A DNA stretch of 64,000 bases from Scatophagus argus. Taxonomy: Eukaryota > Chordata > Actinopteri > Scatophagidae. A program made the translations under genes and the position numbers. The notes under the pieces are model-generated. The model was given only the letters and a program-made list of their open reading frames with translations, had not been told where the DNA came from and did no database searches. Below, one piece after another: positions 1-18,722 of the stretch (positions within the stretch are counted from its first letter, which is position 1; each line of letters begins with the position of its first letter). The stretch lies in assembly GCF_020382885.2 (NCBI RefSeq), contig NC_058515.1, forward strand, positions 9,159,223 through 9,223,222. Direction: 5' to 3'.

Positions 1-499
1 GTCAACCTGAGAACTGGTTTCTCTGTAGATAATATCAGTGGATCTATTTCACCCACAGATGACTCTTACAGAATGTTGTTCACCCAGTATTACAGACAAA
101 GAGAACTGGTGTTTTGATTAAGGCAATCCCACAGAAATATGCTGGTATCATAAGTTTGCGATGTGCTGGCATGACCTTCACGGACAGTGATCAGCTTGTT
201 AGACTATCTGTACACCAAAATTAGCTCATATTTGTGGGTTTCTTAAACACTGGTAAACCTAATCAAAGTTGCCATCCTTGCCTACTGTATGCATTTACCA
301 CCAAAGACAAAAGTCAGATGTTAGAGGGTGATTTGTCCAGTGTGAAAGACATATTACACTGAAATTTTCTAGCATTCTCGCATTTTTGATGCAAGCACAC
401 AAAGAGCAGTTTGCAGAAGAGGATGTGAAAACAGCCCAAGGCTTTTACTGGCCAGGCTCACTAACAAACTTCCAGTAAGTCACGCTGGGTCTCACTCAC

Positions 500-3470
500 A
501 GGCATCGGGATCTTGGACAGCTCTTTGCCAATGCAGTTCTTCATGATACTCCACAGATTGAGAGAATAGTTGGGTTTGTCCGGAATGCGTGTTCGCCTCT
601 TCTTCAATGGCACCAACTCCTGAGAGGGAGATTCCTGGTTCATCGCTAGAGGCTCCTCATTAAGCTAAAGAGGGAGATTTATCATCACTGTAGCACGATC
701 ACAGCTTTATTAGCAATACATCTACCATCCTGTCGCAGCTTTAAACTGCACATCCAATGATAATAAATGAGGGTAAACTACATTTTCATGGTGTTTTTAC
801 TGACAGTGAATGAACCCTTTTAAACAGCCTTTCCGTAGGCCAGAATGAGACGTACCGACTGATCATCAGAACACATTTCGCTGTTGAAACCGCTGATGTT
901 ACTGCTTGACCTTCTGTAAGACAAAGAGATTTTCTCAGTCTGATGAAATAAACAGCCAGTGTAAAATATAAGGAAAACAGATCACAGACTGAACAGACTA
1001 ATACTAACTGAATCAATTAGACGGGGCCTGCACAAATATGAAAACAATGAGATCAACCCACATGGAAATGGTTTAAATACATAAACTTGGAGCTTAAGGG
1101 AAATCACACTTTGAAAGGTATGTATGACTGCCTTTGTAGTAAACGTGTGAATTAGAGTGCACTGACTTGTGAAACTGTGGGTCTGCAGGTACAGTGATAA
1201 ACTCCGGCGCCTCCTCCATGGCATCAAAGAACTCATTGTCGTCGTCCTCATCACTGGCCTCACCTTTTCCGGGTCCAGCAGCACCTTAACAACCAAAACA
1301 AAAGAAAGAAAACAAACAAACTTTTCAATACTGGAGTCCTGAGGGATCCCTTTTACCATGGATGTGTTTTGTCACATTTTATGCTGATGATAAACTGTTC
1401 TAACAACTTTCTGGTGCTGCAAAACCCTGCTGTGACATGTACTGTAAAGCAACTAGCATATTCTCAAATCTATACACATGTTCCAAGATCAGCAAGCAAA
1501 AAATAACAGAATGGTATAATAGAAAGGGGTTGGAAAAATCAATTCTGATTATTCGGTGAAGTAAACATAATGGAGTAAAATAAAGGCAGACTTACCAGAG
1601 TGCAAGAGAGGAAGAGGAAAATGGAAAGTTCACGAGTTGGAAAACAACTGACTTAACATTAACTGTAACTTAGGAAGTGGTCAGCGCCAGATCTTACTTT
1701 TGTTGTCTGCAGTAGCATTAGCCTGTGCAGCCCCTCTGAATGCTCGCTCCAGGTGGTTGTGCTGCTTGGCAAGTTGTTCTAAAGTCTCCTCCAGCCTCAC
1801 TCGCTGGTCCCGTTCTGCTTGAAGGGCCTTCTGCCATCGCTTGCTGTGGGCCTGAGCCAGCGCAAGGAAGTCTCTGCACGCCTGAGGGGCACAACATCAA
1901 ACAGGGTCAACAAGGAGCAGTTAAACCAACAATCCAGTTAATGTGAGAAATTGTGATCTGTTGGTTTGGCCTGCACAGAGTAAAGGCTGCAAGGAGTATA
2001 GATTCACAAGGCCCACTTTCATTCACACATTACAAATCAACAAAAAGGCAAAAGTAGATATACTGAAAGACACTTACGTTAATCATGGCATTAGAGGTGA
2101 TGCGGAACAGCGTGGCCCTCTCTGTCACCTGACGAATCTTGTCCCCCGCCTCTCCAGTTAGACGTAAACTGTCCAGTTCTGATAAAGACCTGAAACAAAT
2201 AACAAAATGTACAATGTGGATAAAGAGTTTCTCATATATTTCAACATCTCATTAAAAAAAGAGGCTCAGAATCAGTATTTGTTTAACAAAGTTTAATTCA
2301 CAAATGGTGCACCACACCAAACATAGTAGAAGAACAGCACAGCAGTGTATCTTGGTATGATTTTTTTGGAAATTAATGTTCTAACACATTTATCCTCAAA
2401 CTTTAGCGTTTATCTTTGAATGTCAGACTCTTCATTTCGAGGTTAAAGGAGAAGACACATGAGGAACTTATACAACTTTGGCCTGAGGACAAAAGAATGA
2501 AGCAAAAACAGAGCAGTAAATTGTTAAAGCCTGACCTCTGGAGGGCTGAACCATGCTTTGAGATTAAGTCATTGCAAGTGCTGAGATCCTCCACTTTGCT
2601 GCCTAGTGTTCTGAGAGCAGACTGGACTTCTGAATTTTGTGACCCACCACCTTGTCCAGGTGCCACTGGTGGGGATGATGGCGAAAAGTCATCCCCTGAG
2701 TCATCTGTTCATTAGAACAAAAAGCAAAACAGATCATTTTAAAGTGGTTTCACAAACCTCCCCTCATTGTTTTTCTGTGATTCAAAAGATTTAAGATTAC
2801 TCAATTCTTCTGCTGTGAGTTTCCATGTTTTACCTGACTCAGCCTGCATGCGAGCTGCCTTGGCTTTGGCCAACTCAAGGGCAGTGATCCAGCGTTGGCG
2901 CTCCACCTCACAGCTGGCCTTCAGGTGGTAGGTCTGTGCCCCCCCATTGGAGATAACAAAGTTGCAGGCGTCATCCACCGTGATAGTTGCTGTGGCCAAG
3001 TTGATTGTGCCTCGACACGTGTGGCCCATCTCTGCCTGGGTCCTAATAATCAGAGGTGTTTTATGTGACACAAAAATGTAACTAAACAGAAGACACAATG
3101 TATAACATTGACTGCAACAGTGGCTATTTGCCTTCAAGCCTTGCTGGAGTTGTACAACATTACAACTGGACTTTAGTCTGTCAAGGAAATTGAACTAAAA
3201 TAGGGAAGACATATTGATAAGGTGAGGTTAATTGTTCTGCGCTCAGCAAACATGTAGATGGAGCAATGCTAGGGGATTTCTCAGATCAGATGATCACCTT
3301 TTTTAATCTGAGTTATTTTAGAGGAAAACCTACCTGTAGTATGACAACAGCCCATTGCTCAGGACAAACCATCTCCGCTGATAACCCTTGATGTAATTTG
3401 TCCACTTGAACACCCATCCTTTGTATGTGTCACCAGCAGGAGTGGGAGTGGGGGTCTTGGACTCCGACAT
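500..3470 (-). CDS. osbp: Oxysterol-binding protein 1, N-terminal part (gene continues off the left edge)
   Basis: Lipid-transfer protein that exchanges sterol for PI4P at ER-Golgi contact sites. Eight coding exons join in phase (plus-strand coordinates, in gene order): 3334-3470, 2834-3042, 2536-2704, 2078-2189, 1698-1881, 1167-1284, 856-913 and 500-664, giving about 384 residues. Visible parts: a PH domain at about residues 16-112 ([18 protein letters not shown]), the conserved [17 protein letters not shown] segment, a coiled coil ([20 protein letters not shown]), a FFAT motif EFFDAME at about 288-294 that in the family binds VAP proteins, and the start of the sterol-binding domain ([20 protein letters not shown]). 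The long Ala/Gly-rich N-terminus of mammalian OSBP is absent; the protein starts shortly before the PH domain. The ATG lies 2 nt after a splice acceptor, so the 5'UTR is split. PH-domain wording favours OSBP over OSBP2. The rest of the sterol domain is outside the window. Confidence 0.93.
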
Positions 3471-4316
3471 AACTGCCCCCAAAACCAAGAGACAGATTTG
3501 AGGAACCTTAAACGGGAAATAGATTTACACAAAACTTATCAGCAACTATCAAACTGTACACATTTGGGTTTTAGACTGCTGATCAGACAAGCCAAGACAT
3601 ATTCATGTGTCACCTTGGGCTTAATGAAACTGCATTAAGCATGTTTCCATATTTTCTAACATTCCACAGCCAAAGTGATTAATAATTGTTAGGGTCATGA
3701 ATCAGCTGATTCTGATAACATAGTTGTTATCAGTCAAATCCCTACTGTAATACTAAATCATCTCTATATCTCACACACAGTGATATGATATATTACTAGT
3801 GGTTGGTATTGATCTTGCAGTGTGGTGTGACAGGTCAAAGGTTAACTAAAGAATCAATAAAGATTCATAGCTGACACATTTAAGCAACAAATCTAATGTT
3901 CAAGCCGGATTTAGATGTGAATAAAGGAGGGGCTAACTTGAAAAATACTTACAGTGTTTCTTTGTTTTATTATTTACCTACGAACTAAACATATTTCATT
4001 GAAACATATGACTATGACTACTATGCAATAAGTACAACCAAGAAAGCTTGATGACAGCAACATAAAATTGACAAAGCTCATAACATATGACGAGTTTGAC
4101 ACCAGAAGCTAACCAGCGTTAGCTCCAGTTAGGTTAGTGAGAGTCTCGATAATAACATCTTATTGCTGAACAGGAGCTAAAGTAAAGAAACACCAATTGT
4201 CCTGTCTGCTCGAAGTTTCCAAGCTGTCATGTGAATATTTACAACAATGTGCAAGCAAGAGCCACCGCTAAACAACCGTTAGCTTACTAGCTAGTTTGGC
4301 TAAGTTAAATGTTTAC

Positions 4317-4700
4317 CTTGACGTGTCCGAAATGTGAGATCAGGCAACCAGACACCCGGTGAAGTCACGGCTAACTTTGACACCCATACGCTACTGTACC
4401 TAGCTAGCTGAAGAGGCTAACTAGCGATCTGAGCTACACGAAACAGCTAAAGTTAATGATGAAAACCAAGAGACCGGCGAAGTCGACGACCGTAGTAGTG
4501 TGATCAGAAAACAAAGCTACACAAACGAGTTTCATTAGTATCCCTCGATAATCGTGTGTATAGTGTTCATTCTAAAGCTGCGTACGCCGTCAACAATCTA
4601 AAGGTTGCTAGCTACATCTAACTAGCCTAACGGTTAGCTGGTTGGTTACACCCGGTGCAACACAACTTGGTCTCGTGTCGAAACAGAAAGCAATCTACAT
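4317..4700 (-). promoter_or_regulatory. Putative osbp non-coding first exon and promoter region
   Basis: The osbp start codon sits just inside an exon (acceptor at 3473-3474), so an upstream non-coding exon is needed. A good minus-strand donor (AAG followed by GTAAAC) places its end at 4317. The upstream limit and transcription start are guesses. The stretch 4090-4650 is very rich in GCTA/TAGC words such as GCTAGC and GTTAGC. Confidence 0.45.
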
Positions 4701-5583
4701 TGTTCCCCCTATTGAGTGTGTATAGTTAAACAATGTCGACAAAATTAATTTTCGATTTCAGAGTAATAGTATATTGTACCATCATTTGCTACACATAATG
4801 AATCGTGTTGTTAGATCAAAGGCTGCTTTTTCTATTTCAAAAACTAAAACTATAAAAAAGTTGACACGGCCATAAAAACTGACTTTCAAATATATTTGCA
4901 TTTTCTCTTTAAACATGTAAAACATTTTCAGTGCAAATATACTGTATTTTACATATTCATATTCAGCATAGTCGGTCAAATCGAATTATCCTTAAAAAAA
5001 ACAGTACTGCACTTGTCATCTGCTGTCTACTGTGTGTATTCTACAATATGTGGGATGCTGTTTTTTGTAATTCATTGCTGTTGCTGATTTGTTTTTGTTT
5101 TAACCAAAGTCACATGGTGGACTTTGCTCTTGTAACACAATATGAGCACTTACTCTAAATATTGTCCAATTTTCAGTGTAAATGAAAAGGAAAAAAAGAA
5201 CTCTATTATCATAAATTTAAAAAATGTGATCAAGCAGTACTTCACAATTCAACTGTAATTTAATTACACGTTTTCAGATACAGTCTAGGGTGATTATAGT
5301 TGCTTATTTTAGAAATATGGATCCATTTTCGTCACGAAAATGTGTATGTGAAAGTGAAAGTCCACATTTACTCCAAATAATAACTTGCGTTAATGTTCGT
5401 GTATCCTATTAGCTAACCTCAGCTGCCGAAGCAAATGCAAGACTTTACACATAGTGCCATATTTAATTTTTGCTTGTTCAAAACCGACTTTTCTAAACGC
5501 GAGTCCGTTCTGAATACGAAGAGAAAACGCCCTCATGACGTGCAAACTGTTCGGTGGTTATACTTTCAACTCGAACAAAAACG
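4701..5583. other. AT-rich intergenic spacer between osbp and tRNA-Arg
   Basis: No open frame with coding character and no recognisable repeat. Short open frames here are AT-rich and lack splice or family signals. Confidence 0.5.
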
Positions 5584-5671
5584 CGACTCCGGTGGGACTC
5601 GAACCCACAACCTTTGAATCACTTCGTCAGTGCCTAGAAGTCCAATGCGCTATCCATTGCGCCACGGAGCC
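5584..5671 (-). tRNA. tRNA-Arg (anticodon UCU) with a 15-nt intron
   Basis: On the minus strand the acceptor stem GGCTCCG pairs with CGGAGTC, followed by discriminator G. The T arm GGTTCGAGTCC and D arm GCGCAATGGATAGCGC are canonical. The anticodon loop CTTCTA-A is split after position 37 by a 15-nt intron at 5620-5634; removing it leaves a normal 73-nt tRNA. An intron in this position is usual for vertebrate tRNA-Arg(UCU) genes. It is a solitary gene between osbp and coro1b. Confidence 0.96.
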
Positions 5672-5699
5672 ACCTGTTGCATAGGGGCTCCTACAGCCC

Positions 5700-12235
<6,536 letters not shown>

Positions 12236-13675
12236 GCAAGGCGGAGAACCACTACATTCTCAAGGCATTCTTACTAAATTCGTAGACCATAGCCTTACTA
12301 GAATCAACAGTACCTTACAGTGTGTGAGTGGGAGAATGTAGTGAAGGGTAGCGACAAGCTGTAAATCACGGTGTCTTACAACCACGTCAACTATTGTGAT
12401 GAAACGGAGACCACGATTTGTCTCTGTCATTGTTCTCTATAGTATGGCAAAGAATGGGGTGTCATCTGCATAGAGTGATTATTGAGTATAAGATTATGTT
12501 TTGTTTTTCATATGATGAAGTATTGTAGCAGCTATTTGGTGGTGCATATAATGCTACTTTGAGATTTGCAAAATCTTGGTGTTTTGAATTTTTGAAGGGT
12601 TTTGAAGGAGTTGCTATTGCACCATTGCCTCAAATTAATGAACAAAGTCATGATAAAAAAGCATTATATCAAAGTTAATGAATGGCAACATACTATAGCA
12701 AAGCAATTAAGCACCTCCAATATGTTTTTTTTTCTATGAAGCACTCAAATGTTACCATTAGGGCTATTTAATCAGGTAGTTAATGCTGCTAAACTGTGAT
12801 GTCACATCAGATACCCAATTGTTAACTCATTGTGTGACTTGTGCTTTGTTTTACTACTTGTTTGTTTTATAGGATGCCGTGTGTGAGTAGGAAAATCTTA
12901 TGGTACACAAACCATGACCTTGACAGTGAGAACTGTGAGAATAATAGCCGATGAGAGTGTAGTTGAATATTTATATGTATCGTAATTCTGTGTCGTCTTT
13001 GCAGTCAATGAAAAGGTAACACTGATTTTATACCTCATGTTATCAGGAGAGGGCAGCGGCATTGAAGCTTTCTGTACCATCGTGAGGGAAGATATTTGTC
13101 CACCTTATCATTAAGATGATAATTATAAATACACAGAAACACTTGCCTCTTTCCTCCTTTTGACGTGTGGAAAAACTCTAAACTCTAACGGACCGAGATC
13201 TTGACTTTATATTTTGCAGAGCAGCAAACTTCATACTTTTTTGTCAGACATCTTTTTTCTGAGCTGTATGCAAAAGTCAGAGTTGCCCAGTGGACACAGG
13301 ATCTAAGCTATACAGGGCATACAAATGTTAGCTAACAGTAATTACAGTGCAGTCTCACAGTTCAGGAAAGTGTTTTGCAGAAGGAAAAAAGAGGAAGTTA
13401 CAGAACCTTTTTCTACACTTTTCATTTGCATTTGTATTTGTGTAAAACGAAAGATCATTTCCAGTTTTTGTAATTTAGTTTTGTGTTTCTTGACTCTACA
13501 TTTTGAAGAATTTCTGTAACAATCATGTAACAATGGTACATTCCACAACAAACTTGCCCCTTTATTACTAAGGTCATTTCTTTATGCACTTACCTCTTGA
13601 CACTAACTGTAAAACCAGTAGCAGGTTGAATGAGACTACATTGTGAAAGCTCAATAAACATTCATTCCTCCTTTA
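12236..13675 (+). other. coro1b 3'UTR with polyadenylation signal
   Basis: AT-rich, non-coding sequence follows the TGA at 12235. AATAAA at 13653-13658 is the best polyadenylation signal. No other gene signal is seen. Confidence 0.6.
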
Positions 13676-15977
13676 TGTTAATGGAATGGCTTTTTATTTA
13701 CACTAACAAATGTGATCATATAATTGTGGTATTTGTAATAATTTGCAAGTCAAGTTATATTTTCATAGTGTATGTATTGAATGTGTTGACTGTGTGCAAA
13801 ACAACTGCTGCCTACTCCAATTAAACATACATATGCACACACAAAACACATCCTCCATAAAGGATGCAACACCCTGTAGACTTCTCACATTTTACATTAG
13901 CTTTTTTCTGGATTTGTTGTCTGAATTGCTCATCCTTTAAATTATATTCCGAAGATATCTCATAAACTTAATCAGGCTTCCCGAGTGCTTGACTGTGGCG
14001 AAAAATGTCCTCATTGTCGCATCAGAAACTGCAATGACATGACGCTATACGTCAGTTTCAGAGAGAATTCACAACTGCCTTCATTTTGGTTCGAACCTCC
14101 AAACCAGATGTTTCTTGCTAAAACAGCGCAAATCTACACATCTTTATGCTTTTTTAATTTAGTGAGGTAAAAATGCTCTACATAGAATCATTAATTATTA
14201 ATTATGTTTTACAATCTGAGCATCAAAGACAAATTGATGCTTTGTCAATCAGTTCAGGAACTTGGGATCCTAGTGCCGTTTTGCATCTTAATACTTTTGG
14301 CAACACCGTTCTCTACTCAAGTTTTTTGTGGATCATCTAAACAAGCTGAGCAACCAAGAAAGAAGGTCCATATATGAGTTAACAACAGCAACACCATTTT
14401 AGGTGACAAACTGCACAGAGCAGCAGCTGAGAGTTTGCAAAGGGTTTTGCAACCAAACAAAAGCATGATACAGAACAGTCTGTGCTCTGAAACTAAACTG
14501 TGCAAAGCTCAACATCTAATCACTTGCGCCACCATGATGCATAAAAGTGGCTGACAGTTGTATCATGGATGGTGATGCTATAATAGGTCAATCACTGAAT
14601 CCAGCGATCAGCAGTGACAAAAAGCCTCAAATAACCTCAAAGAAATCCTAATAACCTGTTCAGTGTCTCCTAATAAAAAGGGGTTCGGCTGCTAGAAATC
14701 AAAGCTGACCAGGCTGAGGCTAATCTCTACTGTGGAGTTGGAGACTTAATAAATATCAACATTTTGTGAATGTTTGAATTATAATAAGATCACCGGTTTT
14801 GGTAAAATAAACTGTTCATTTTGGATGTCAAAGGGCACAATTTTCAGGATGAGTGAAAAGAAAATAAGAAATCAAACACTCCAAAAGAAAAGAACTAACT
14901 ATCTTAATTTGGTTTAAACTTCTGAAATATTTGATAACAATTTTATGCTGTGCTTGTTCTCCATCTGTAAATCAAAACATTTCATGATTGACAGTCACGT
15001 ACATGTCTTCACTTGAGTACAGCTGACTTTGTGGGGTGCAGGGGTTGTGTGCCTGACCGTCACATGTGAAAATAAGGTGGTCCTGTTTTACATTCAGATG
15101 CTGGGTGCATCTTTTGAGTCCAGGGATGGGTGGGTTGTTGGGTTTAAATCTTACAAAGGTAGTGTTATTTTCAGTTAAATGTTGAGCTTGTACTTTAAGT
15201 TCAGTTTTGATGGTAACAAACCCCGACCTCAGCTACCCTTTGTGGTGTTACTGCCTACCTGCTGTCAGATATGACTGTACAGGGTTGAAATGTCTCACAG
15301 GAAATATACTGTATTATGTATATTTCCTGTAGGTGAATTTTATCAGTATATAGAGTATGTACATTGTTAAAATATACGAAATGTAAGTTGGAGAATGCAA
15401 TTTGCACCTGCGCTGATTCAAGTCAAGTTTCGCAGGGGAAATTAATTCAAATAAGTGCATCTTCCTCTTTCCAAAAATATATTTCACTTGTTCCTACTGT
15501 GCTTTCCACCCCACCCTGCTTGATTTTGTTTTTAATCTGTGCTCTCATACCCCTTAGCCTCCACCTACCTTTGCTTTCTTCACCACATTTCATGCATCAG
15601 CCCATCTCTAATTTTCACACGCATGCTTTCATGCTGTTTGAAAGTAAGCTACCCTAAATGTAACAAGTTTGTCTCGTATTAGATTTCACATTCTAGTGCC
15701 GCAAACTTAATCTCCTGACTTTCTTCTTCTCAAAATTTCGGTAAGAATTTTACAGTATTGTATTGTATTTTCTTTCTTATTTCAGTTTCTTAATTCACTT
15801 TTGCTGCACAAATTTTTATAGTTTCCAAATTTATAATAATGCAGATGCTCCATGTTTTCTCTGCTTTGGTATATATATGATGTTAATATTTAGTTAGTTT
15901 ATATACTTTATATATATTTTATATATGAAATAGACATTGCATTACATTCCTGCAGGCATTAATTCAGCACTCAGCAC
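13676..15977. other. Intergenic spacer between coro1b and ptprcap
   Basis: AT-rich sequence without convincing coding exons. Short open frames have no recognisable domains or splice context. It may hold ptprcap regulatory sequence, but nothing specific stands out. Confidence 0.45.
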
Positions 15978-16020
15978 ATCAGCTTCTCAGCCTTTTGGCT
16001 GAGAGTAGTATCTGTTCTTA
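15978..16020 (+). pseudogene. U2 snRNA 5'-end fragment (likely pseudogene)
   Basis: About 43 nt resemble the first 45-50 nt of U2 snRNA. They include the stem-loop I sequence CTTCTCAGCCTTTTGGCT and the branch-point recognition stretch GTAGTATCTGTTCTTA. Relative to U2 there is one extra A after ATC, a G-to-A change in the stem, and loss of about ten bases before GTAGTA. The rest of U2 (Sm site, stems II-IV) is not recognisable after 16020. A working copy is therefore unlikely. Confidence 0.7.
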
Positions 16021-16518
16021 CTGCAAATTGTGGGGCTAATAAGGGATTATATTATCTTATCTCTTATTACGCCTCAAGTTAATTTAATTTGTATTTGTAT
16101 GTGTTATTAAACATTATGCAGCAGTACTTGTTGCCAGAAATTAGTCTGATTTGCTACACTAAAAGTTTCCACCCATGTCAGGCTGATGTTCAGTTATCAC
16201 TTTGACAGGAAACCAGCAATGCATCAAGCGGTCTGCTAGCTTCCTGCCACTCCATTGCCTGCAGTTCTCAGTCGAACAACATAAAGGCAGTACAGACTTC
16301 CTGTTCGAGCTCCAGTATATATATATTTATGTGTTACAAATATGAGCCTGTGGTAACATTTCAGCTAGTGTGGATGGTAAATTGCCTTTGAGAAATGTTT
16401 CAAGATTAGGAGTCAGTGCAGAAAAAATGCTTAACTTTTATTTTGCTCATCTTTTTTTCAAATAACACAGAATTTTACATAGAAGTCATAATTTTCTTTC
16501 TTTCTTTCTTTTTTCTAG

Positions 16519-16661
16519 ATCCTGAATGTAAATTTACTAATGGATCCCCTTCTGCTGAAAACTTCACAACCGCTTTGAAAGTGCAAGGAGCTTGACAGCA
16601 AAATTCAGCTTGTAACTGTGACACCAAGCCCGTGGGATTCAACAGGGAATTTTCTAAAGAG
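16519..16661 (+). other. Possible non-coding 5'UTR exon of ptprcap
   Basis: A strong pyrimidine-rich acceptor (TTTCTTTTTTCTAG) and a donor (GAG then GTAAAG) bracket 143 nt with several stop codons. ptprcap needs an upstream exon because its ATG lies right after an acceptor. The link is inferred from position and splice signals only. Confidence 0.3.
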
Positions 16662-17427
16662 GTAAAGTATATTTCTGCATCTAATCTGCCTCAGTATTGT
16701 GAGATTTAGAGTTTTATAACACTGAGAGGATTTCCGGAGCTCTTGGAGTGGACAACATGTTTAACAAGTGCATCAAAAAAAATTGATAGAAAAATGGAGA
16801 AGATGCAAACTGCAGAAAGATGTGTGAAATTTGCTTGCAACATGTAAACTTTCTTGCATGCAAGGGTATTGTTTTCAGCTGGCAACCACACCCATGTGGC
16901 AACCAAAAGCAAATCATAAAAGAACAATTTCCAAATCCAGGGAGGTCTTTTAAAGGAAAGGGTCTTTTGGGAGGTAGCTTGTTTGGTTTCTTGCACTCTT
17001 AAATGGGAAAATTAATACCACTGTCATGTCTGCACTGTAAATTTGAATTCACAGCCACCAGCTAGTGTCTGTCACTTAGCCTAGTTTAGTTTATCTTGAC
17101 AAAAGTACTGAAAATAGGAGGAAGCAGTAATTCTAACTTTGTCCAAAAGTAACAAAATCCACATACTAGCACCTCTAAGGCTCACACATCAGCACGTTGT
17201 ATCTTGTTTGTTTGATATACATAAAAATGTAAGTGTAAAGACAACATTTTGCTGTTTTATGATGGGTTACATGCTGAAATAGTTCTTGGAGCCTGCAGAC
17301 AGAGTTGGCTCTAGTCTTGATCTTGAGCTAAGCTAACAGGCTACTTTTCTTTAAGAGACAGAGCAGTTAATACAAAAACATTCATTGAAATCAGTAAATC
17401 CATGTTAACTTTTCTCTCATTTCAGGC

Positions 17428-18027
17428 ATGACTGATTCTGGGACCATGACACCATCCGATCGGACTGTCGTGATTCTTTTTTTCTGCCTAGTTGGTTTAA
17501 TTGTATTGTTAATCTTCTTGTACAAGAAGCTGAACAGGGAGGCCGATGGAAAATACACCATCCGACACATGGTGTATAAGGAAGGAGGGGTCAGGGACTG
17601 GGTGAGAGGTGCAGCATTAACTCTGGGGGCACGTCTTGGAGTCCAGCTGTGGCCTCATCGTGGTTCTGATGGAGAAGCAGAGGAAATGCAAGAAGATGAA
17701 GAGGGACGGGTGGAGGAAGGTGATCGCCAGGAGAGTGACAGCGAGGAAGATGATCAGGGAGAGGAGGATAATGTGGAGGGGTGTGGTAATGATGACAAGG
17801 GATCAGAAGCAGGGGAGCAAGCCAGGCTAATAGATCAGCCAGAGGCCAATAGAGAGAGGGAGGAGAAGGGTGAGGTAAAGGAGGAGAAAGTGAAAGATGG
17901 AGAAGGCAAAGGTGAAGCAAGTGGAGGGGCTGGACTGTTGATTGATCTAAAGCAGTTCTCTGGAAGTGCCATCTGGTCGGAAGAGCAGGAAGGCGAAAGA
18001 GAAGACATTGATGTGACTCCACTTTAA
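17428..18027 (+). CDS. ptprcap: Protein tyrosine phosphatase receptor C-associated protein (CD45-AP / LPAP)
   Basis: Single-exon ORF of 199 residues (human about 206). One hydrophobic segment at residues 13-32 is followed by a basic juxtamembrane stretch (YKKLNR) and a long, very acidic cytoplasmic tail rich in Glu, Asp and Gly. The C-terminus carries LLIDLKQFSGSAIW (170-183) and ends DVTPL. This matches the human PTPRCAP tail pattern LLxDLxxFxGSAxW ... VTxL. In mammals the protein is a lymphocyte membrane partner of CD45 (PTPRC). The mammalian N-terminus has a signal peptide and short ectodomain; here only about 12 residues precede the membrane segment, so a signal-anchor topology is likely. 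The ATG at 17428 lies 2 nt after an acceptor (TTTCAG-GC), implying a non-coding upstream exon. Position directly downstream of coro1b repeats the mammalian arrangement and supports the call despite low overall identity. Confidence 0.85.
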   Translation: MTDSGTMTPSDRTVVILFFCLVGLIVLLIFLYKKLNREADGKYTIRHMVYKEGGVRDWVRGAALTLGARLGVQLWPHRGSDGEAEEMQEDEEGRVEEGDRQESDSEEDDQGEEDNVEGCGNDDKGSEAGEQARLIDQPEANREREEKGEVKEEKVKDGEGKGEASGGAGLLIDLKQFSGSAIWSEEQEGEREDIDVTPL

Positions 18028-18722
18028 AGAACAAAATAAAAGAAATCATGAAAATTAAAGGGAGGCTTAGGAAATTAAGGTCTCCTGTGAGCTGTCAAAC
18101 TTTTTTGTTAATTTTTATACATTTTCTAAACAACATGAATGTCTCAGTGGTGTTCCACACTGAATTAGCCTGGAGAACACCAATCAATTATTTAGTTGCA
18201 GAATGTAGGGAGTCAGCCAGATGTTTGTGTGTATAATAATGACATGTAAGGATTTTGTGATGTAAAACTGGCTTGACCAGTTAAGAAATCAAACTTTGTG
18301 TCACTGCGTCTGTTTTGATAGTTTTAAATGCATTTTTCTAATTCATATGAAAAACAGATTTTATTGTGCAACCACTGTTCTTATGAAATGATTAAACAAT
18401 TGCCCTTTTATTACTAAGTTCCAGTCTCTCAAATGCTACTTTGTGCACACAAAACATAAAATGAAATATTTGTATACAAATGATGTTGCTTTCCCATCTT
18501 TTTTGATTGATTTGTGGGCACGAGATAGGCTACAATTTGTTCTCACATTCTGGTAATTGATACCCATGAGTGAAGAGTCAGGGTGTCTGTTTCGTGAATC
18601 TACTGTTTATCAGACCGCAAATTAGACACGAACACAGTCTGTGCAGTGTACACTGTCACAAGAAGAAATAAAAAATACATAATTAACATACAAAAACATT
18701 AGTTATGTGCTCAATAGCCAAT
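18028..18722 (+). other. ptprcap 3'UTR and spacer
   Basis: AATAAA at 18035-18040 is only 8 nt past the stop, so a later signal such as ATTAAA near 18390 or AATAAA near 18666 may be the one used. No coding signal is seen. Confidence 0.4.

Noticed and set aside
17591-18049. A 152-residue minus-strand ORF rich in Leu, His and Pro
   Set aside because: It is the antisense shadow of the Glu/Gly-rich ptprcap tail; no start, splice or family support.
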